From Atkinsonella hypoxylon (lineage: Eukaryota > Ascomycota > Sordariomycetes > Hypocreales > Clavicipitaceae), in the NCBI GenBank assembly GCA_000729835.1, contig JFHB01000075.1:62001-126000 (forward strand): DNA of 64,000 bases. Direction: 5' to 3'. The notes beneath the pieces were generated by a model. The model was not told the DNA's origin. It saw only the letters and a program-made list of their open reading frames with translations, and ran no database searches. Shown here one piece after another: positions 32,596 through 45,005 of the stretch (position 1 is the stretch's first letter; each line of letters starts with the position of its first letter). A program made the position numbers and the translations under genes.

Positions 32596-34769
32596 CTTGT
32601 CTCGTCTGCCCGCTTTCTGGTATAACTGATTGACTTAACAAGACGCACAGGTAAGAAAAGAAGCCTTTTTTGTGTCGTTATAAAGATTCTGATCACGTGC
32701 CTCAATTTGTTTATCGTGAAATTGCGGCAAACATGAATGGAGCATGGTGGTTAATTCAGATGACGCGGGGTTGATTGGGTGCTCTATGCCCACCAATCGC
32801 GTCAACTTATCGATAAGAACTTGGACAATGCTGCCCTGATGACCTGCGGCCTTCTATCACTTTAGCCGAGTGCGGGAGGACAAAGCACAGCACAAGCCCC
32901 GGGGTGCAGAGTGGGGTGGGGTTGAGTGGCAGAATGACGATGTGATTTGTTTTTCTTTTTTAACGGCATATTAAATTAATACTTGCACGAATGTCTGCTG
33001 AATTTTAATTTTTATTGAGTCCTGGTTATCTCTTTCGCTCGCGCAAACCTTACTGGAGATTAAAAACACCACCACCAGCGCTCCTGAAAGCAATGCCTAT
33101 CCACCACATATAAGCAAAGGTGGTCAATTTATGCTGAGCGTCGAACTAGATTGACTCCCACGTACCAAGGTCTTCCTGCTCTTGTTATTCCTTGGAGCCT
33201 GGCCGAGAACTCATCCAAGAACAGTTCAGCTGACCTGTCCCATAGTAGTCTCCATCATTGACACGTGCTCGGGTTGTGTTTAGAGTGGCGATGACGACAG
33301 TTACAATGAAAAGCCGAGGAGCGGTGGCAGAAGCCGTGTGACTGATCACGAAGAAAAGTGAGACCTGACTCGAAACCAAATCTCTCGATGCAGAGGGTTG
33401 TATTCTTGCCTATTCACAAGTATCTAAAATCCCGCTGAGCGAAGTACCCGGTTTGTTAACTGGGTCTTGTCGTCGCAGCCACACGGGCGAGCCTCGTCAA
33501 CGAGAGAATCAAGGAGTGGGGATGGTCTCATGCTTGTGCCTTCACACGCACGCATGTCGAAATCAATGAGGGCATCCCAAGTAAAGAGAAAGTTAAGATC
33601 CTACAGAGCACTTCTAAGACTTGGTCATTTTAATCCGACCCTGGCGGCCCGTCCACCCGAAGAAACTTTTGCAAGATATTATTAACAGATAGACTGAAAT
33701 GCCTACAGTGTAAGCATGTGATTGAAACAAAAGGTGAATATACAGTGTGATACAACCTTTAATGCCGAGCAAGCGATGTAGTTGTTATCGAACATGGGCT
33801 TCAAATGCACTAGTTATGTCTAATTCTAATTATAACCACAGAGGTTAAATTCGCCTTGTTCATGTTGCGGTTGATTATGCGTGGGTGCTGAATAATGGAA
33901 GGCATGATTAACAATTATGAGCAGCTTATCTGGTCTATGGACTGCCGCACTGCGATCGCGGATCGCATCGCGGGGAGGTGACGATGGTCAATCCAAGTGA
34001 CATCGGGTAAGGCTTGTTCATGACAGGCCACATATAGTGGTAATAGACGGAGGGTACTCAGGCTCGATAACGAGAACAAAGTTTGAGACTTTCAATTAAG
34101 CCGTCTTTTCATGAGAAAATAATATGATATTAGCCAATCATTCCCTAGAAGGAAACATAAGGCTTTGCTGCATGTCGCATAACAAGATGACAAGTGTCAA
34201 GTCTTACGCAGATAGACGATGCATCAAATCAACACATTATTCTACCCTATATGAGTACAATTTCGTAATTTGTCTGCTCGTAAGCACGTTGGTAGGAATT
34301 ACAACGAGTAGAGGGGTGCATGGCTTACGGACGATTGATATGCCAGTGACAAGTGACACAGCATGCTCAATATAATTTTGTTCTGCGCCCGGGAGGAGGT
34401 GACTAGTCGAATTAAGACATTGCGTGCTTTGCAGGTGTGGGCTAGGAGTTGGGATTGAGGACTGAGGACTGAGGCTGAATACATAGCCTCTGGAGCTCAG
34501 CCCCTTCAAGAAGGGGAAGAGCTGAGTCAGGGAGGCAATCAGAGAGCACCAAAGTGAGGCTGTGCTACGCAGTTATATCACGATGTAGAGCAAGGGGAGG
34601 AAATTACCCTGCAGGGTATGAAGCATATTGACATTGCTACAAGGCACGAGTGTCCTAGAGCTTGAATCCCGTAAAGACGCAAGTGTGTCTTGTTCTCAAG
34701 TTCACTACATCCTTCGTCCAGTGGCTCTGTTGAAATAGTAACAGGAGACACTTCAGTCCAATTTGTCCA
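32596..34769. other. Intergenic region, no gene seen
   Basis: 2.2 kb without supported coding sequence or RNA gene. The start is the CSN2 promoter. A short dyad GATCGCGGATCGC occurs at about 33953-33965. Confidence 0.45.
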
Positions 34770-34985
34770 CTACCTTGCTCCCATTATCCTGTCGACTTCC
34801 TCCTTAGTCGGTATGCCTGGAGGTGGCTCGCAGAGAACGTGCTCGCTGACGGGAGATGTAGTTTTTCCTTTACAGCGCCGGCATATCCCATCTCGAGTCT
34901 GGCAAATGTTCCTCGGTCGGCAGGCCCTGTTCGGGCACTCATAGCCTGTCGCTTCTTTGCCCTCATTGTTGGTTTTTGGCGGCAT
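34770..34985 (-). CDS. Small Cys-rich conserved-looking protein (71 aa)
   Basis: A 71-codon frame, M-P-P-K-T-N-N-E-G to R-I-M-G-A-R, with five Cys spaced C-x4-C-x5-C-x5-C-x2-C between residues 17 and 39, then a Lys/Thr hinge and a proline-rich segment (C-E-P-P-P-G-I-P-T-K-E-E-V-D). There is no signal peptide, so the cysteines are more likely metal-binding than disulfide-bonded. The composition, balanced charge and motif-like C-R-x-C ending distinguish it from the random frames around it. I recognise no named family; small zinc-ribbon-like proteins of this kind are common in Hypocreales. It stands alone, 2.2 kb from CSN2 and 2.8 kb from the Zn2Cys6 gene. Upstream exons could exist. Confidence 0.5.
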   Translation of the reverse strand: MPPKTNNEGKEATGYECPNRACRPRNICQTRDGICRRCKGKTTSPVSEHVLCEPPPGIPTKEEVDRIMGAR

Positions 34986-37761
34986 TTTTTCCTGGAGCCG
35001 CGGAGAATCGTGATCGTGCCACTACAACGGTGTGAATTAGCAAGACATCAGGATTGTCTTTCTTCCAGGATCGATCTTACACGTTTCTGGGGCGGTAAAG
35101 CAGTGAGAAGAGAATTTGCGCGATAAAAAGCTTTCTGAATATGAAATATATGACTTGGTCAAGAGACATGGGTAGTATGTATGATTGTACAATATTGGGA
35201 AAGAAGAAAGACCCGATAGCTTTCAGGCTTGCAAGACAACGACTCTTTATATGTTCATTCACTGGAGACTTCTAGTTAAGTTCCTTATTTTCCCGTTCGA
35301 GTCTAGCGGAATGCCATATCTGTTCAGTCCATTTGATCTTCTATGTTCACCAGGTAAGGTGAACAACAAGGCATGAAACCAGGAGACATGGGTGAATAGA
35401 TAGCCGAGGAAACAAGGACGAAGAGTCAACGTACATGCTGACATGGACAAATGGAATTGAGTAAAGCGTATGAGCACTCGTCATTGTTGCAGAGCCGCAT
35501 CGTGGCTGCAGACCAAGGTTTTCGAGGCTAAAGGCACTGCCATAAGCTTGTTAGCCACCAACACGTCACGATTCACGAAAATTAGTCTCAGAGCCGCAAG
35601 CGCTGCATCAAGTCATTTGAGACGACGCTTATCAGGGCGGCTCTATTTGAGAAAGAACCATCATGAAGGCTCACGGTTTTCATAATGCCGAGTTTCCGAG
35701 TCGGGAGTTAACGACGGAGTAATAGGACACTTGGTCTTGTCAAGTTTCCAACCGTTTCTGCCTCTTTTCCCTCTCTGCCTTCTTCTATTTTTACTTTATT
35801 ATATATGAAAAACAAATGGGCAGCTCTGCCGCACATCCTTTTTGCACAAAACAAGAAGACAAACGTCCCTTCTATCCCTCTCGGAATATACAAGGCTGTA
35901 TCACGATTCATCCCGAGTCCTCGGAACGGCAGCCAAGAGCCCCACCAGCTGGAACGACAATGTGTCATCGCACAGTGCGAAGTATATGGGGTATGCAACC
36001 GAACATTTCCTGTGGCGTGCGTGGCCACCACACAATTCTTGCCACAACATCACAGCCTCTCCTAATCGTATACCGTGCGACAAAATCCCACTATTACTCA
36101 TTGGGATAACAGGCCAGCTGAACATCTCAAGACAAAGATGACCGACTGCTCCGCTGCAGAGCCTCAATCAGTGCCGGGGAGCTTTTCGGTTCGCACTCAG
36201 CTTGTTCCTCGTTCGTTGGTTCCCCCCCGTCTCTTGGTATTCCTGGCATCTCACCAAGCACGCTTCAGATTTGTCCACATCTCAGAGACGCGCGGCTCTT
36301 CATCAGGCTCTAGGCTAGACGACAGACTTCATGAATCCAATGCCCTTGTCAACTTCCCTCGGGACGATCTTGACAATTGCACCGTTGACCAGCATTGCCC
36401 ATTGTCGAAATGCAGAAAGCGACACATGGCATTCAAAGATACTAAAAGAAAGAAATTATGTGGTTGAGTCTTCATCATGTACCCTTCCTACACGCCGGCC
36501 TCATTGTTACGTGCATCTCGGCGAGACGAGCTTCCACCAACTGTTCTGTCTACGAATTCATTTCTCGAAAGTGAGCCCACGATTACTCATGGAGAGACAC
36601 TGAGCAGCGTAATCGGATGCAGCTATGCCATGGCCCCAAGCATGACGGGCGCCTAGAAACGTTTCAGGAATTCGATTCTCAAGACCTCGGCATGAAAGGA
36701 GGGCAAGCAGGGAAAACCGCACCGACGAGCCCAGAACTACGTAAATCATGAATCCGCGTCGCACTGTCAAAACATCCGTCAAGACCCAGTTACAGCCCAT
36801 AGATATGGAGGGCGCAAGAGTGAATTCGCAGCTACACACTGCGCTTGCTCGAGCGAGAGGACTAACACTGAGACCGAATTGAACGTTGGAAACAGCCGTC
36901 GTCATCCTGGTGAAAATGGTGAACAAGAGGGTGATGAAGAATGCCCACCACGAAAGCTGAGAGCCATAAAACACCTGTTGTCACGAGACCGAACAATGGC
37001 GATGGAGGATCATCCAGCGCGCCCACCAAACTTGTGCTTTGCCGTGTTTCATCATCATTATGTGAGCATATGGTTCTATATGCGTGCTGCACGGAACCGA
37101 TAAAATATTTCATTATTGTCACAGAGACCGGTGCGCACAATCGCCAAGGTCAAGACCGCAGAACAGGTTGTGATTGAGAGCAAATTTCAGCGCTAGGAAC
37201 AGCAGCGAGAGCGAGAATTCATTGTACCTGTGCTCATCGGAAACACAGCCCAAGACTGTCTTGCCGTACGGAATGAAATTGGTTCACTGCGTCAATTTTC
37301 TAAAGTAGCAGACTAGGATTTCATCGATGTGTGTCCTTGCACGGCTTGGGGTCTGCCTTCGCGGCAGCAACATCAGCTTGACAATCTGTTTCCCACTGGA
37401 GCCCGCACGTTGAGCGTGAAGACTCTCTTAGAATATCCACCGGCCGGACATGTTGGAAGGGGTGTTCATGCTTTGCCGCTTCAATGGGTGTGCCTCGCGC
37501 ATTCAAGTCACATATCAGGTTCCATCCCGCCCCCAAGTAGTGGAAGAAATAAAGGGGCCGAAGCACACAACAACTGACCAGTAGCCCGTGCCCTCTCTGA
37601 AAACGGACGAGGCTACTTTTGCGAGGGGAGGGGTCAAGATGATGATGGGTGGTTCACTCAAACCGAGATGCGGCATTCTCAGGTAATAGATGGTATCTTG
37701 ATTGAGTAAAGGACTAGATGCGATTTTTCTACGTTAAACAACAGGGCCATTGAGTGTGTAC
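34986..37761. other. Intergenic region, no gene confirmed
   Basis: 2.8 kb. Overlapping minus-strand frames at 36558-37140 have hydrophobic stretches but no recognisable family, and no splice model gave a convincing protein. The remainder shows nothing gene-like. Confidence 0.4.
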
Positions 37762-39348
37762 TCAAAGATGGGTAGCCATGGCAGACGAAGTTTCCCACAT
37801 TTTCGAGCGCAAAGACGGCGTATATGGCAGACACTGTAGGGATGACGTGTCCGAGGACGCGGGACTGTTCGCGTCAGAATCTTGTTTGACCTCCTCCAGA
37901 CATAACTTGGAGAAATGATCTTCCAGAAAGTCCGCTACCTGATGACTAGTGAATACAACTTCGCGAAGTTGATAGGACCGGAGAAGGCCGATTGCTCTCA
38001 TCCTCCGATCTGCATCCGGACTGTAATCGTAGACGTCGATAAGAGCGGGGATGATGTCTGCGCTGAGGGAGAAGGTTGGCCGGCGCGCGGAAAGCTTGAG
38101 AATACGCTCGATAAGGTCCAGGAGCTGGTCGGAGTCCTCGGGCAAAAAGTGTTCGGACGTCTCATCATCATCAACTATGATTTGCCAAGCCTTCAATACC
38201 AGCTGTAGGCGTAACAGTCGATGTCGCTGATCGAGGTCCCCGCCCGCCTCTACCTTCTTTATCAACGGCTGAAATTGCGTGGTGAACGTGGCGACTTGTT
38301 CCTGGAACTCCCTCCATTCGGCGCAGTTACCGCAGTCGCAGTTATCAGGACATTTCATATCAGCCTCACTACAGCGTACCGGACAGTTCCACACCACCTT
38401 ATTGAACGCGTTGTCAAGCCGGTCTAACGCCTCGTTTGCCTCATCAAGTGTTGCAAAGGGCTTGGTAGGATCGAGCTCTAGAGCAGGAAGAAAATTGGTC
38501 AGATCTGGAAGAACCTGTCTTTCGGCGAACAAAGCTGCCTGGTTTCCCAGGGACTGGAACATGGCAGCGAGCCACTGTAGTGTTGTCTCAGAGCTCCGAG
38601 ATTGGAGCTGCTCGCCAAATAACCGCGATCCAGCTACAAGATGTCGCATTGCTTCGGCTTGGTTGCCACGCAGGCTCTCGAGACAAACAAACAGGAAACA
38701 GCAGGCCAATATTGGTTCGATATCCGACGGCCTGGCTACCGCCATTGATGGTATCAGGTTGGCGATGGCTTGGTTATACTGGTCAATGACAAATCTTTGC
38801 ACATGATCAGTCTCCCCAACGCCTGCCAGGAATAACCAATGAGTGGCACCTAGGGCAGCGACGGCGGGTTGGATAAAGGAATTGTACTGCTGAAGGCTGA
38901 CGAGACAGTTGCTCCAAAAAGCTGTCGCTTTGGGCAAGTCCATCATGTCGTGGATTGTGTATGTGAAGAAGTGATGTTGGAAATAGTGGACAAACGTGTC
39001 TCCAGGAAGTCTCGATTTCGGAATGACATGATTGTTCAGCTTGACCAAACAATGAGACTTTAGTTTCTGCTGTTGTTGTCGTTGCTGCTGCTTCGTCGCC
39101 AAGCTGCTGAGAGTGGGGTACCCGTCACAGACATAATCCTCCTCCCGACATCGCCGACAAACCGGTTTCTCCTCATCGCACTTCTTGCGCCGTTTCTTGC
39201 TGAAGTGAAGAAGCGGAAATCAGTAACAAGGCCGTTTTTTGATTGCCACAATCGCAACTATTGAGGCAACGACTTACCAGGTCACACAGCCAGTGCGCAC
39301 TTTCGGTGAAAATACTCTCAATCTGGGCTTCTTGGCGGATGAGGCCAT
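37762..39348 (-). CDS. Zn2Cys6 transcription factor with an internal second Cys cluster (two exons)
   Basis: Exons 39348-39278 and 39199-37762 on the minus strand give 502 aa; the 78-nt intron (GTAAGT...TTCAG) interrupts the codon of C24, a common intron site in this family. The binuclear cluster is complete: C21-x2-C24-x6-C31-x6-C38-x2-C41-x6-C48, with K-K-R-R-K-K between C24 and C31. A Gln-rich stretch (about residues 60-68) follows. The remainder (about 80-470) is helical and resembles the DUF3468/fungal-specific regulatory domain, with a typical F-V-H-Y-F start near residue 93. Unusual is a second Cys cluster, C296-x3-C300-x6-C307-x3-C311-x1-C313-x2-C316, in mid-protein. It should be a nuclear DNA-binding regulator, probably of the CGG-triplet type; targets are unknown. 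The transcript leader upstream of 39348 is very pyrimidine-rich. Confidence 0.9.
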
Positions 39349-40463
39349 GGCTGGGTAGGGGAAGGGGATGAGGAGGGGGAGGAAGAGGGGGGCGTTATTG
39401 CCGCGCCTTGGGGCCGATTTACCAGCCCTACATACGCAGGACACGATCCGACAGGTCAGCCGAAGTGATGAAGAAAACAGAATGCCCTAGGACGCCGAGA
39501 AAAACGGACGGTTAGTTACAAGACATCATCGCCCTGCACTGCCACGGCTAGCGGGCTGGGGCGTTGTCTTGTTGGCTGAAGGCGCGTGGTGGAGCGGCCT
39601 GGTTCCACCCGCGCGGCTTATAGGATCTCAAGCAAAGAGTCATCTCGGCAGCTCGGGAGCCGCGGCTGGTTGGGGTGGTTTTGACCAGCAAGTCAGGGGG
39701 GGGGGGGTTTGGGCGCGGAGCGAAGTGGAGGCTGATGATGGCAGTTGTGAGGCACGGATGGGGCCCATACTCGTTCGAGCAGGCCGTGCTTCGGTTTCCA
39801 GCCAATCAGCGCGAGTCCAGCGTATAGCATTTGGTTAACAACAAATCTGTCAGCTGTAAGCCAAGAGATCCCCCCACCCTTATAGAAGTACAGGATGAAG
39901 CTCCTCGACCCAGCAATGACGGCGAGACGGGCTTATAAGAGCAGAATTTCCCCTAACGCAAAAGGCTTTCCGAAGCACTTTTTGCCTGAAATGCTATCAT
40001 AGTTGCGAACAGCATCACGCGACACCCTGCTTTGTGACCCAGCCAAATCTGCCTATACTCGTCTTGAAGTGCAATCGACCGTGTTTGCAACTTCAACCAG
40101 CTAGATCTACAGCAAAATCGAGATGAGGGTGCCCTCTCCAGTAAGGTGGTGTCCCAGATCCTTACAATGACACAGCTTGCTCAACTGTGTTATCCTTTGC
40201 GTCCATAGCATACTCATGTTCTCTTAGGTTCTGAACTTGCAGCAGGATAGCACGACTATGGCATTTGGCTGAACAACGGCATTTTATTTTCTTTTCCGAC
40301 TACATTCAATATCAATCGAGGCGAAGAAGCGAGCTCGAGGGCATTTTCTCATTTGATAAGACAGAGCACGATTTGCTTCCTAACATAGAGTAAGCCTCTT
40401 GTCGGTCATGCTGTTAGCCACATACTAACCGAATGGCCTCAAGATAGACACTAGTTAGCGAAA
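39349..40463. other. Intergenic region between divergent regulator genes, with G-rich tracts
   Basis: No gene seen. 39353-39394 is G-rich on the plus strand (runs of 3-6 G), so the leader of the Zn2Cys6 transcript is C/T-rich. A 12-base G run lies at 39696-39707. The region separates the Zn2Cys6 gene (minus) from the zinc-finger-like gene (plus) and presumably holds both promoters. Confidence 0.55.
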
Positions 40464-41192
40464 ATGGACCTCGATATACAGATCAGCGAAGCCACGGAGT
40501 CTCGCGTTCATCAGGACAATGCAAAATTGAAGCAAAACAGGGCTAAATGCCTTCGCTGCTGTACTTCACTTCCCGCAGATACCAGCCCAGTACATGGTCG
40601 GCGTGCCAGCAAGAGGACGCGTCTGGCTTGTAAATCATGTAGCGCAGCCTCGTATCAATTGAACAGATACCCTACGCCGGAAGAACAAGACTACGCATGC
40701 CACGGGGAGTTGAAGTCGGGCGGTCGCTGGGGCTGTGGGCGGCACTTCAACAGGCTGGAGGATTTCGCGCAACACCTGCGGACGCGCACTGGTCGCAAAT
40801 GCATCCAGCCTCTTTACGACGAGGAGAAAGAGATGCGACAGCAGTGGAGAGGGCCCGCCAGTCGACAGACCTCAACAGACTCGTCACCCTCAGCAGCTTA
40901 CATGACGGTAGACACTGCAGCCGGAGCTGTGGACCTCTTGGCTCAGCTGGAACAATGCACTGCAGACTTCGCATTCTCGTCCTATGGGAGCGATTACGAC
41001 ACAGACGGTAGTCCCCAGATGGACATGACAATGCCCGTCGACGAGCTTTTCGTGAGTCCGTATCTCCTGGAGAGTGGGCTGAATATGAGGGATCCCACAG
41101 CGCCTGGTGCATCATATATGGCTTGGTGGCAGTCTTACATGAGCTCGATATCCATCATGAGCCATCCCGGTGGATTGGGTCCGAATGCATAA
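40464..41192 (+). CDS. Zinc-finger-like protein related to the C-terminal finger of fungal C2H2 regulators
   Basis: 242 codons, single exon as far as I can see. Residues about 77-113 contain Y-A-C-H-G-E-L-K-S-G-G-R-W-G-C-G, then R-L-E-D-F-A-Q-H-L and G-R-K-C-I-Q-P-L. This is the atypical last finger of CrzA/Azf1-like fungal C2H2 factors, in which G-E-L-K-x-G-x-W-G-C and G-R-x-C-I flank the finger. The usual preceding classical finger is absent; instead C29, C32, C56 and C59 (C-L-R-C and C-K-S-C) suggest another metal site. The C-terminal half is acidic and Ser/Met-rich, like an activation region. It may be a DNA-binding regulator or a degenerate family member. An upstream exon cannot be excluded. 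It is divergent from the Zn2Cys6 regulator. Confidence 0.65.
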   Translation: MDLDIQISEATESRVHQDNAKLKQNRAKCLRCCTSLPADTSPVHGRRASKRTRLACKSCSAASYQLNRYPTPEEQDYACHGELKSGGRWGCGRHFNRLEDFAQHLRTRTGRKCIQPLYDEEKEMRQQWRGPASRQTSTDSSPSAAYMTVDTAAGAVDLLAQLEQCTADFAFSSYGSDYDTDGSPQMDMTMPVDELFVSPYLLESGLNMRDPTAPGASYMAWWQSYMSSISIMSHPGGLGPNA

Positions 41193-43163
41193 ACGATTTG
41201 CCAGCCAGTGGGATGAGAGACATGGCTGTCAGATCCTCTGTTTCTGTGTACATTGAACGGACACAGATTTTTGTCAATGTTTAACCGGGCGGTGTCCGTA
41301 CCGTTGTACGATATCTCCTTGAACAAATAGATACCTCACGACGATATGGTTTACGAATGCTTACTTCAGCGCTTTTGCACTTTCCTGATGCTGGTGACTA
41401 GTACTAGTTACAATAGTTCTTTTATCGTGCAAGCAGACCTCATGCTTGAGGATAACCATGTCTTTCAGTCCAAACACAGTGTCCGCAAGAGAATTCAAAA
41501 AGAAAACGTCGTAAAATAATCATGTTTTGGAGCCCAAAGGAGCTCTCCCGATGATGTCGACGATCGCAGCTACTTTACTCAGTGGTGTAGTAGGCAGGTC
41601 TCGTGGCCTCGATTTGGGCCGGCTAAGGATAAACGGGGTGGAGAGGAGCAAATACCGTATTGCAGACAATTTGATCATGACGAGCAGTTCGTTTACAAGC
41701 CTTGTGGCGCTCGTCATCTATCTCTTTGATGCCGAGAAGGCTACACTTTCGTACCGACCCGCTTTTATCTGTTGGCTCTGTGGAGCGACCTCGAGTGACC
41801 TTAGATCCGCTTCGAAAGAGGAGAAGTTATAGGACATGCAATGTAGCTCTTTGTAATACCGGCAGTTGTCGGAACTTCTATTATCGTTTAAATTAGTATA
41901 GGGTGAGAAGTACCTTTTACTCTGATGTTTTAATTGGCCCATGATCCTTGTCGGTACGAAAGTGTTCTTCTCGGCATTAAAGTGGTGGTGTGACGTTGGA
42001 GTCTGAGACCTATGACTCTATGACTGGCCGCAAGCTGTAAGACTCGCCAGGAACAGCTGGGGATCGACCCGAGGCAAGGCATTGAGCACTGTCTCACATT
42101 TTCATTTGACAATAAAACAAAAAAATATTGGTTGGGGCAATCTCGATGCGATCTACAGGCGGCGTCCAGTCTCAAATGGTTATAAAAACAGTTGGGAATT
42201 TGTTCGACCGTTCCATGTATCTTCCAAGCCGGAGAGCTTTACCCTCCATCCTTTTGTCGAAAATTTGATCATCTTGGGTGCGGTGTGAGAGACACTCGTT
42301 GTATCCATTGCCTCAATATATCACCACTCAAAGTCTGGGCACATATCCTGGCGCTAATGGAGAAATCCGCCCATTCAAGTCAACCGAAATGGACAGCTAT
42401 AAGCCAATCCTCCATCGCCCATTCACGACTTCTCCAAGGCACAGCTCCCAAAGCAGCTGGAGACCAGAACGATATCCTCTTCGCCCAGCCTCGGTGCAAC
42501 GGTCATGAAAGCTAAGTTTCATATCCAAATCATGTCTTGCATCCAAGTTCATCTCTTCGACGTCGATAAGACTACGTAAGAAGAACCTTTCAAGACGATA
42601 TGTTTGATTGGTCTGTTATCAAGCCTCATCGGCACCATAGATATGAAATCACACTCAAAAAGAACTAACATGATTGGCAGTCGTGCCGCGAACCGATCTC
42701 GCTCCGCAAAACCAGTTTCCTCCCGGAATGCAACAGCCCTCAGGAATGAAGCTCTCTTGAGCCTGGGGAATCCGCTGTGCCAAGCTCAGGACCTCTCTAC
42801 CATGACATAGGTTTACAAGACGGCAGGCTAGATAGGCTTGGACCTCCTGATGCCGTGTCCGTTGATCCGATTTGTGGATAAGTGATTGGACGCCCTTGGG
42901 TGCCCTCGTACGTAAGGCGATCCAATACCGCTCGGCATGCAGACTGAAACTAGCTCGCTCACGACTCATAGCTCTTTCAGAAGAGCAGAGAGAGATAGCA
43001 ATGCGGAATGTGTAGAAATAACAGCTTGCGGGAAGGAAAATTTTTTTTTTCTACAATTGGGTAGCTTGTTGAAAAGCTCTGACGCACCCTGTTTTTATCG
43101 TGATGTTTTCGTCTGCTCTTCTATTCTCGCTGTGCCTGGTGTCCCAGTGCTATTGTATTCACC
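41193..43163. other. Intergenic region, no gene seen
   Basis: 2.0 kb with only short unsupported frames on both strands. The distal end is the promoter of the MFS gene at 43164 and includes a T10 tract near 43041-43050. Confidence 0.5.
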
Positions 43164-44625
43164 ATGGATGAAGTCAAGACTATTGACGAGAAGAAAAGAA
43201 CGTGTACTGTTCACGGCATTATAGTTGAAAGTGAGAGCAGATTATCGTTGTCGTCTTCGCCGTCTGCCGTTACCCTCTGCGATCTGCATCAACTTTCAAG
43301 AGACCGTACTTCCGAAAAAGACCTCTCTGATACACCACCCGAGTTCAATTTCATCCCCCCAGATGGCGGATGGCTTGCCTGGTCCCAGGTCTTCGCTGCC
43401 AATCTGGCTTATGCTGTATCGTGGGGATACGCGGCCACCTGGGGCGTATACCAGCTTTATTATGTCGATACTCTTGGCCTTGCTGCAGCCGATGTATCAT
43501 GGATTGGGTCTATTCAAGTGTTCATAGCCTTTCTCGTCTGTGCTCCATCTGGCCGCGTGGCTGATGCAGGATACTCTCGCGAAGTTATCATAGTGGGCTG
43601 CTTCTTTATTGTGCTTGGCTCATATTTAACGAGCTTCTGCTCTGAGTATTGGCAGATCATGCTTGCGCAGGGCGTCTGCTTAGGAATTGGCATCGGAATT
43701 GGCTCAACACCTGCCGTAACCATAACGAGCTCCTACTTTGGAAAACGTCAGCCGCTGGCGCTATCAATATCCGCAATTGGCACATCAATGGGCGGCGTGG
43801 TGTTCCCTGCGACAGTGCAATACCTGATACCTCAGATTGGCTTTCGATGGGCATGTCGAGCTGCTTCTCTCGTGGCTCTTGTGCTCTGCATCGGGTCGTG
43901 CGTGCTCTTGCGCCCGCGACTGCCAGGACGAAAGTCAGGTCCGTGGATAGAATGGGCGGCTTTCAAAGAACGCCCGTATGCTTTCTTCGCGCTTGGTTCG
44001 TTTTTGAACTTTTACGGCATGTACTTCGGGCTATTTTATGTGCGTATACCCACTCTTCTCGCTCCGTAACTTTTGCTTCATTGAGGACTTTGGCCTGACG
44101 GGGCAAACCTAGCTTAACAGTTTCGCCCGCAACTCAATCGGCTTCTCGTCACTTGAATCAGTAAATCTGCTCCTCATCACCAATGCTGTTGGCATCGGGA
44201 TTCGACCACTTGTGGGACACCTGGCGAATCGGTATTTCGGCTCCGTCAATGTTTACATCATAGCAACCGCGTCAATTGGTAGCATGCTGTTCATTTGGAC
44301 TGCCATCAGGAGTCGTGAGAGCATGTATGCCTTCAGTATTTTGTATGGCGTGGTCGTCAGCGCCAGTCAGGCCACCTACGTACCGGCGTTGGCGAGCTTG
44401 ATCACAGATCCCCAACAGATGGGCATTCGTTTCGGCATGGTTGAGACGTTGTGTGCATTCTCCGCTCTCAGTGGCCCTCCCACCGCAGGTGCGATAATTG
44501 ACGGATCTGGAGGCAAATACTTTGGCGCTCAAGTATGGGGAGGGTCGGTGATGCTGGGCGCGGCCTTGGCCCTGACGGCATCGCGACTTGCGGTCACGGG
44601 TTGGAGATGGAAGACGCCCGTATGA
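43164..44625 (+). CDS. MFS transporter, monocarboxylate-porter type (two exons)
   Basis: Exons 43164-44039 and 44113-44625 give 462 aa; the intron 44040-44112 starts GTGCGT and ends CCTAG. A hydrophilic N-terminus of about 65 residues leads to P-P-D-G-G-W-L-A-W, the D-G-G-W motif that marks fungal monocarboxylate-porter (MCT-like) proteins at helix 1. Twelve hydrophobic segments follow; helix 4 has L-G-I-G-I-G-I-G-S-T-P-A and helix 5 S-x-S-A-I-G-T-S-M-G-G-V-V-F-P, both typical. The C-terminus is short and ends W-R-W-K-T-P-V. Fungal members transport monocarboxylates, riboflavin or secondary metabolites; the substrate cannot be set from sequence. The next genes encode Nudix enzymes and a methyltransferase, with no biosynthetic core enzyme, so this does not look like a metabolite cluster. 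Confidence 0.93.
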
Positions 44626-45005
44626 GAGGTTGGCCCATAAATCCAAGAACTCCTAACGTCAAAAAAGCTAAGGCTGGCGAGGCTCGGGTTGGAGGTAAGT
44701 TGAGGTGGAAGTATGTATCGCGCTGGGATGCATAGCGTGACAATACAATCGAGAAAACATCATTCCGTGTACTGTAAGCAATGTAATTGATGATAGACAT
44801 GTGAGGCGATTCTTGATAGCAGCCTGAATTCCTGGGGTTCAATCAACAAGTGGTTGTGTCTTGTTTCCAGCAGGTTTGGTCGTGGCAGGGCCGAAGTCGG
44901 ATGGCGGAGAGAAATGTTGAAATGCTTGGGTACCTAGGTACCTAATAACATCAGTGCGGCTTCATCGACCAAGCACCGCCATTCTTCTCTCACTGCACCT
45001 GAACC
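44626..45005. other. Short intergenic region, promoter of the Nudix gene
   Basis: No gene. It contains the palindromic word GGTACCTAGGTACC at 44930-44943, about 65 bp before the Nudix start codon. Confidence 0.55.

Noticed and set aside
36558..37140. Overlapping minus-strand frames with hydrophobic stretches, possibly a membrane protein
   Set aside because: No splice model gave a continuous protein with recognisable motifs, and frames on both strands look alike in quality.
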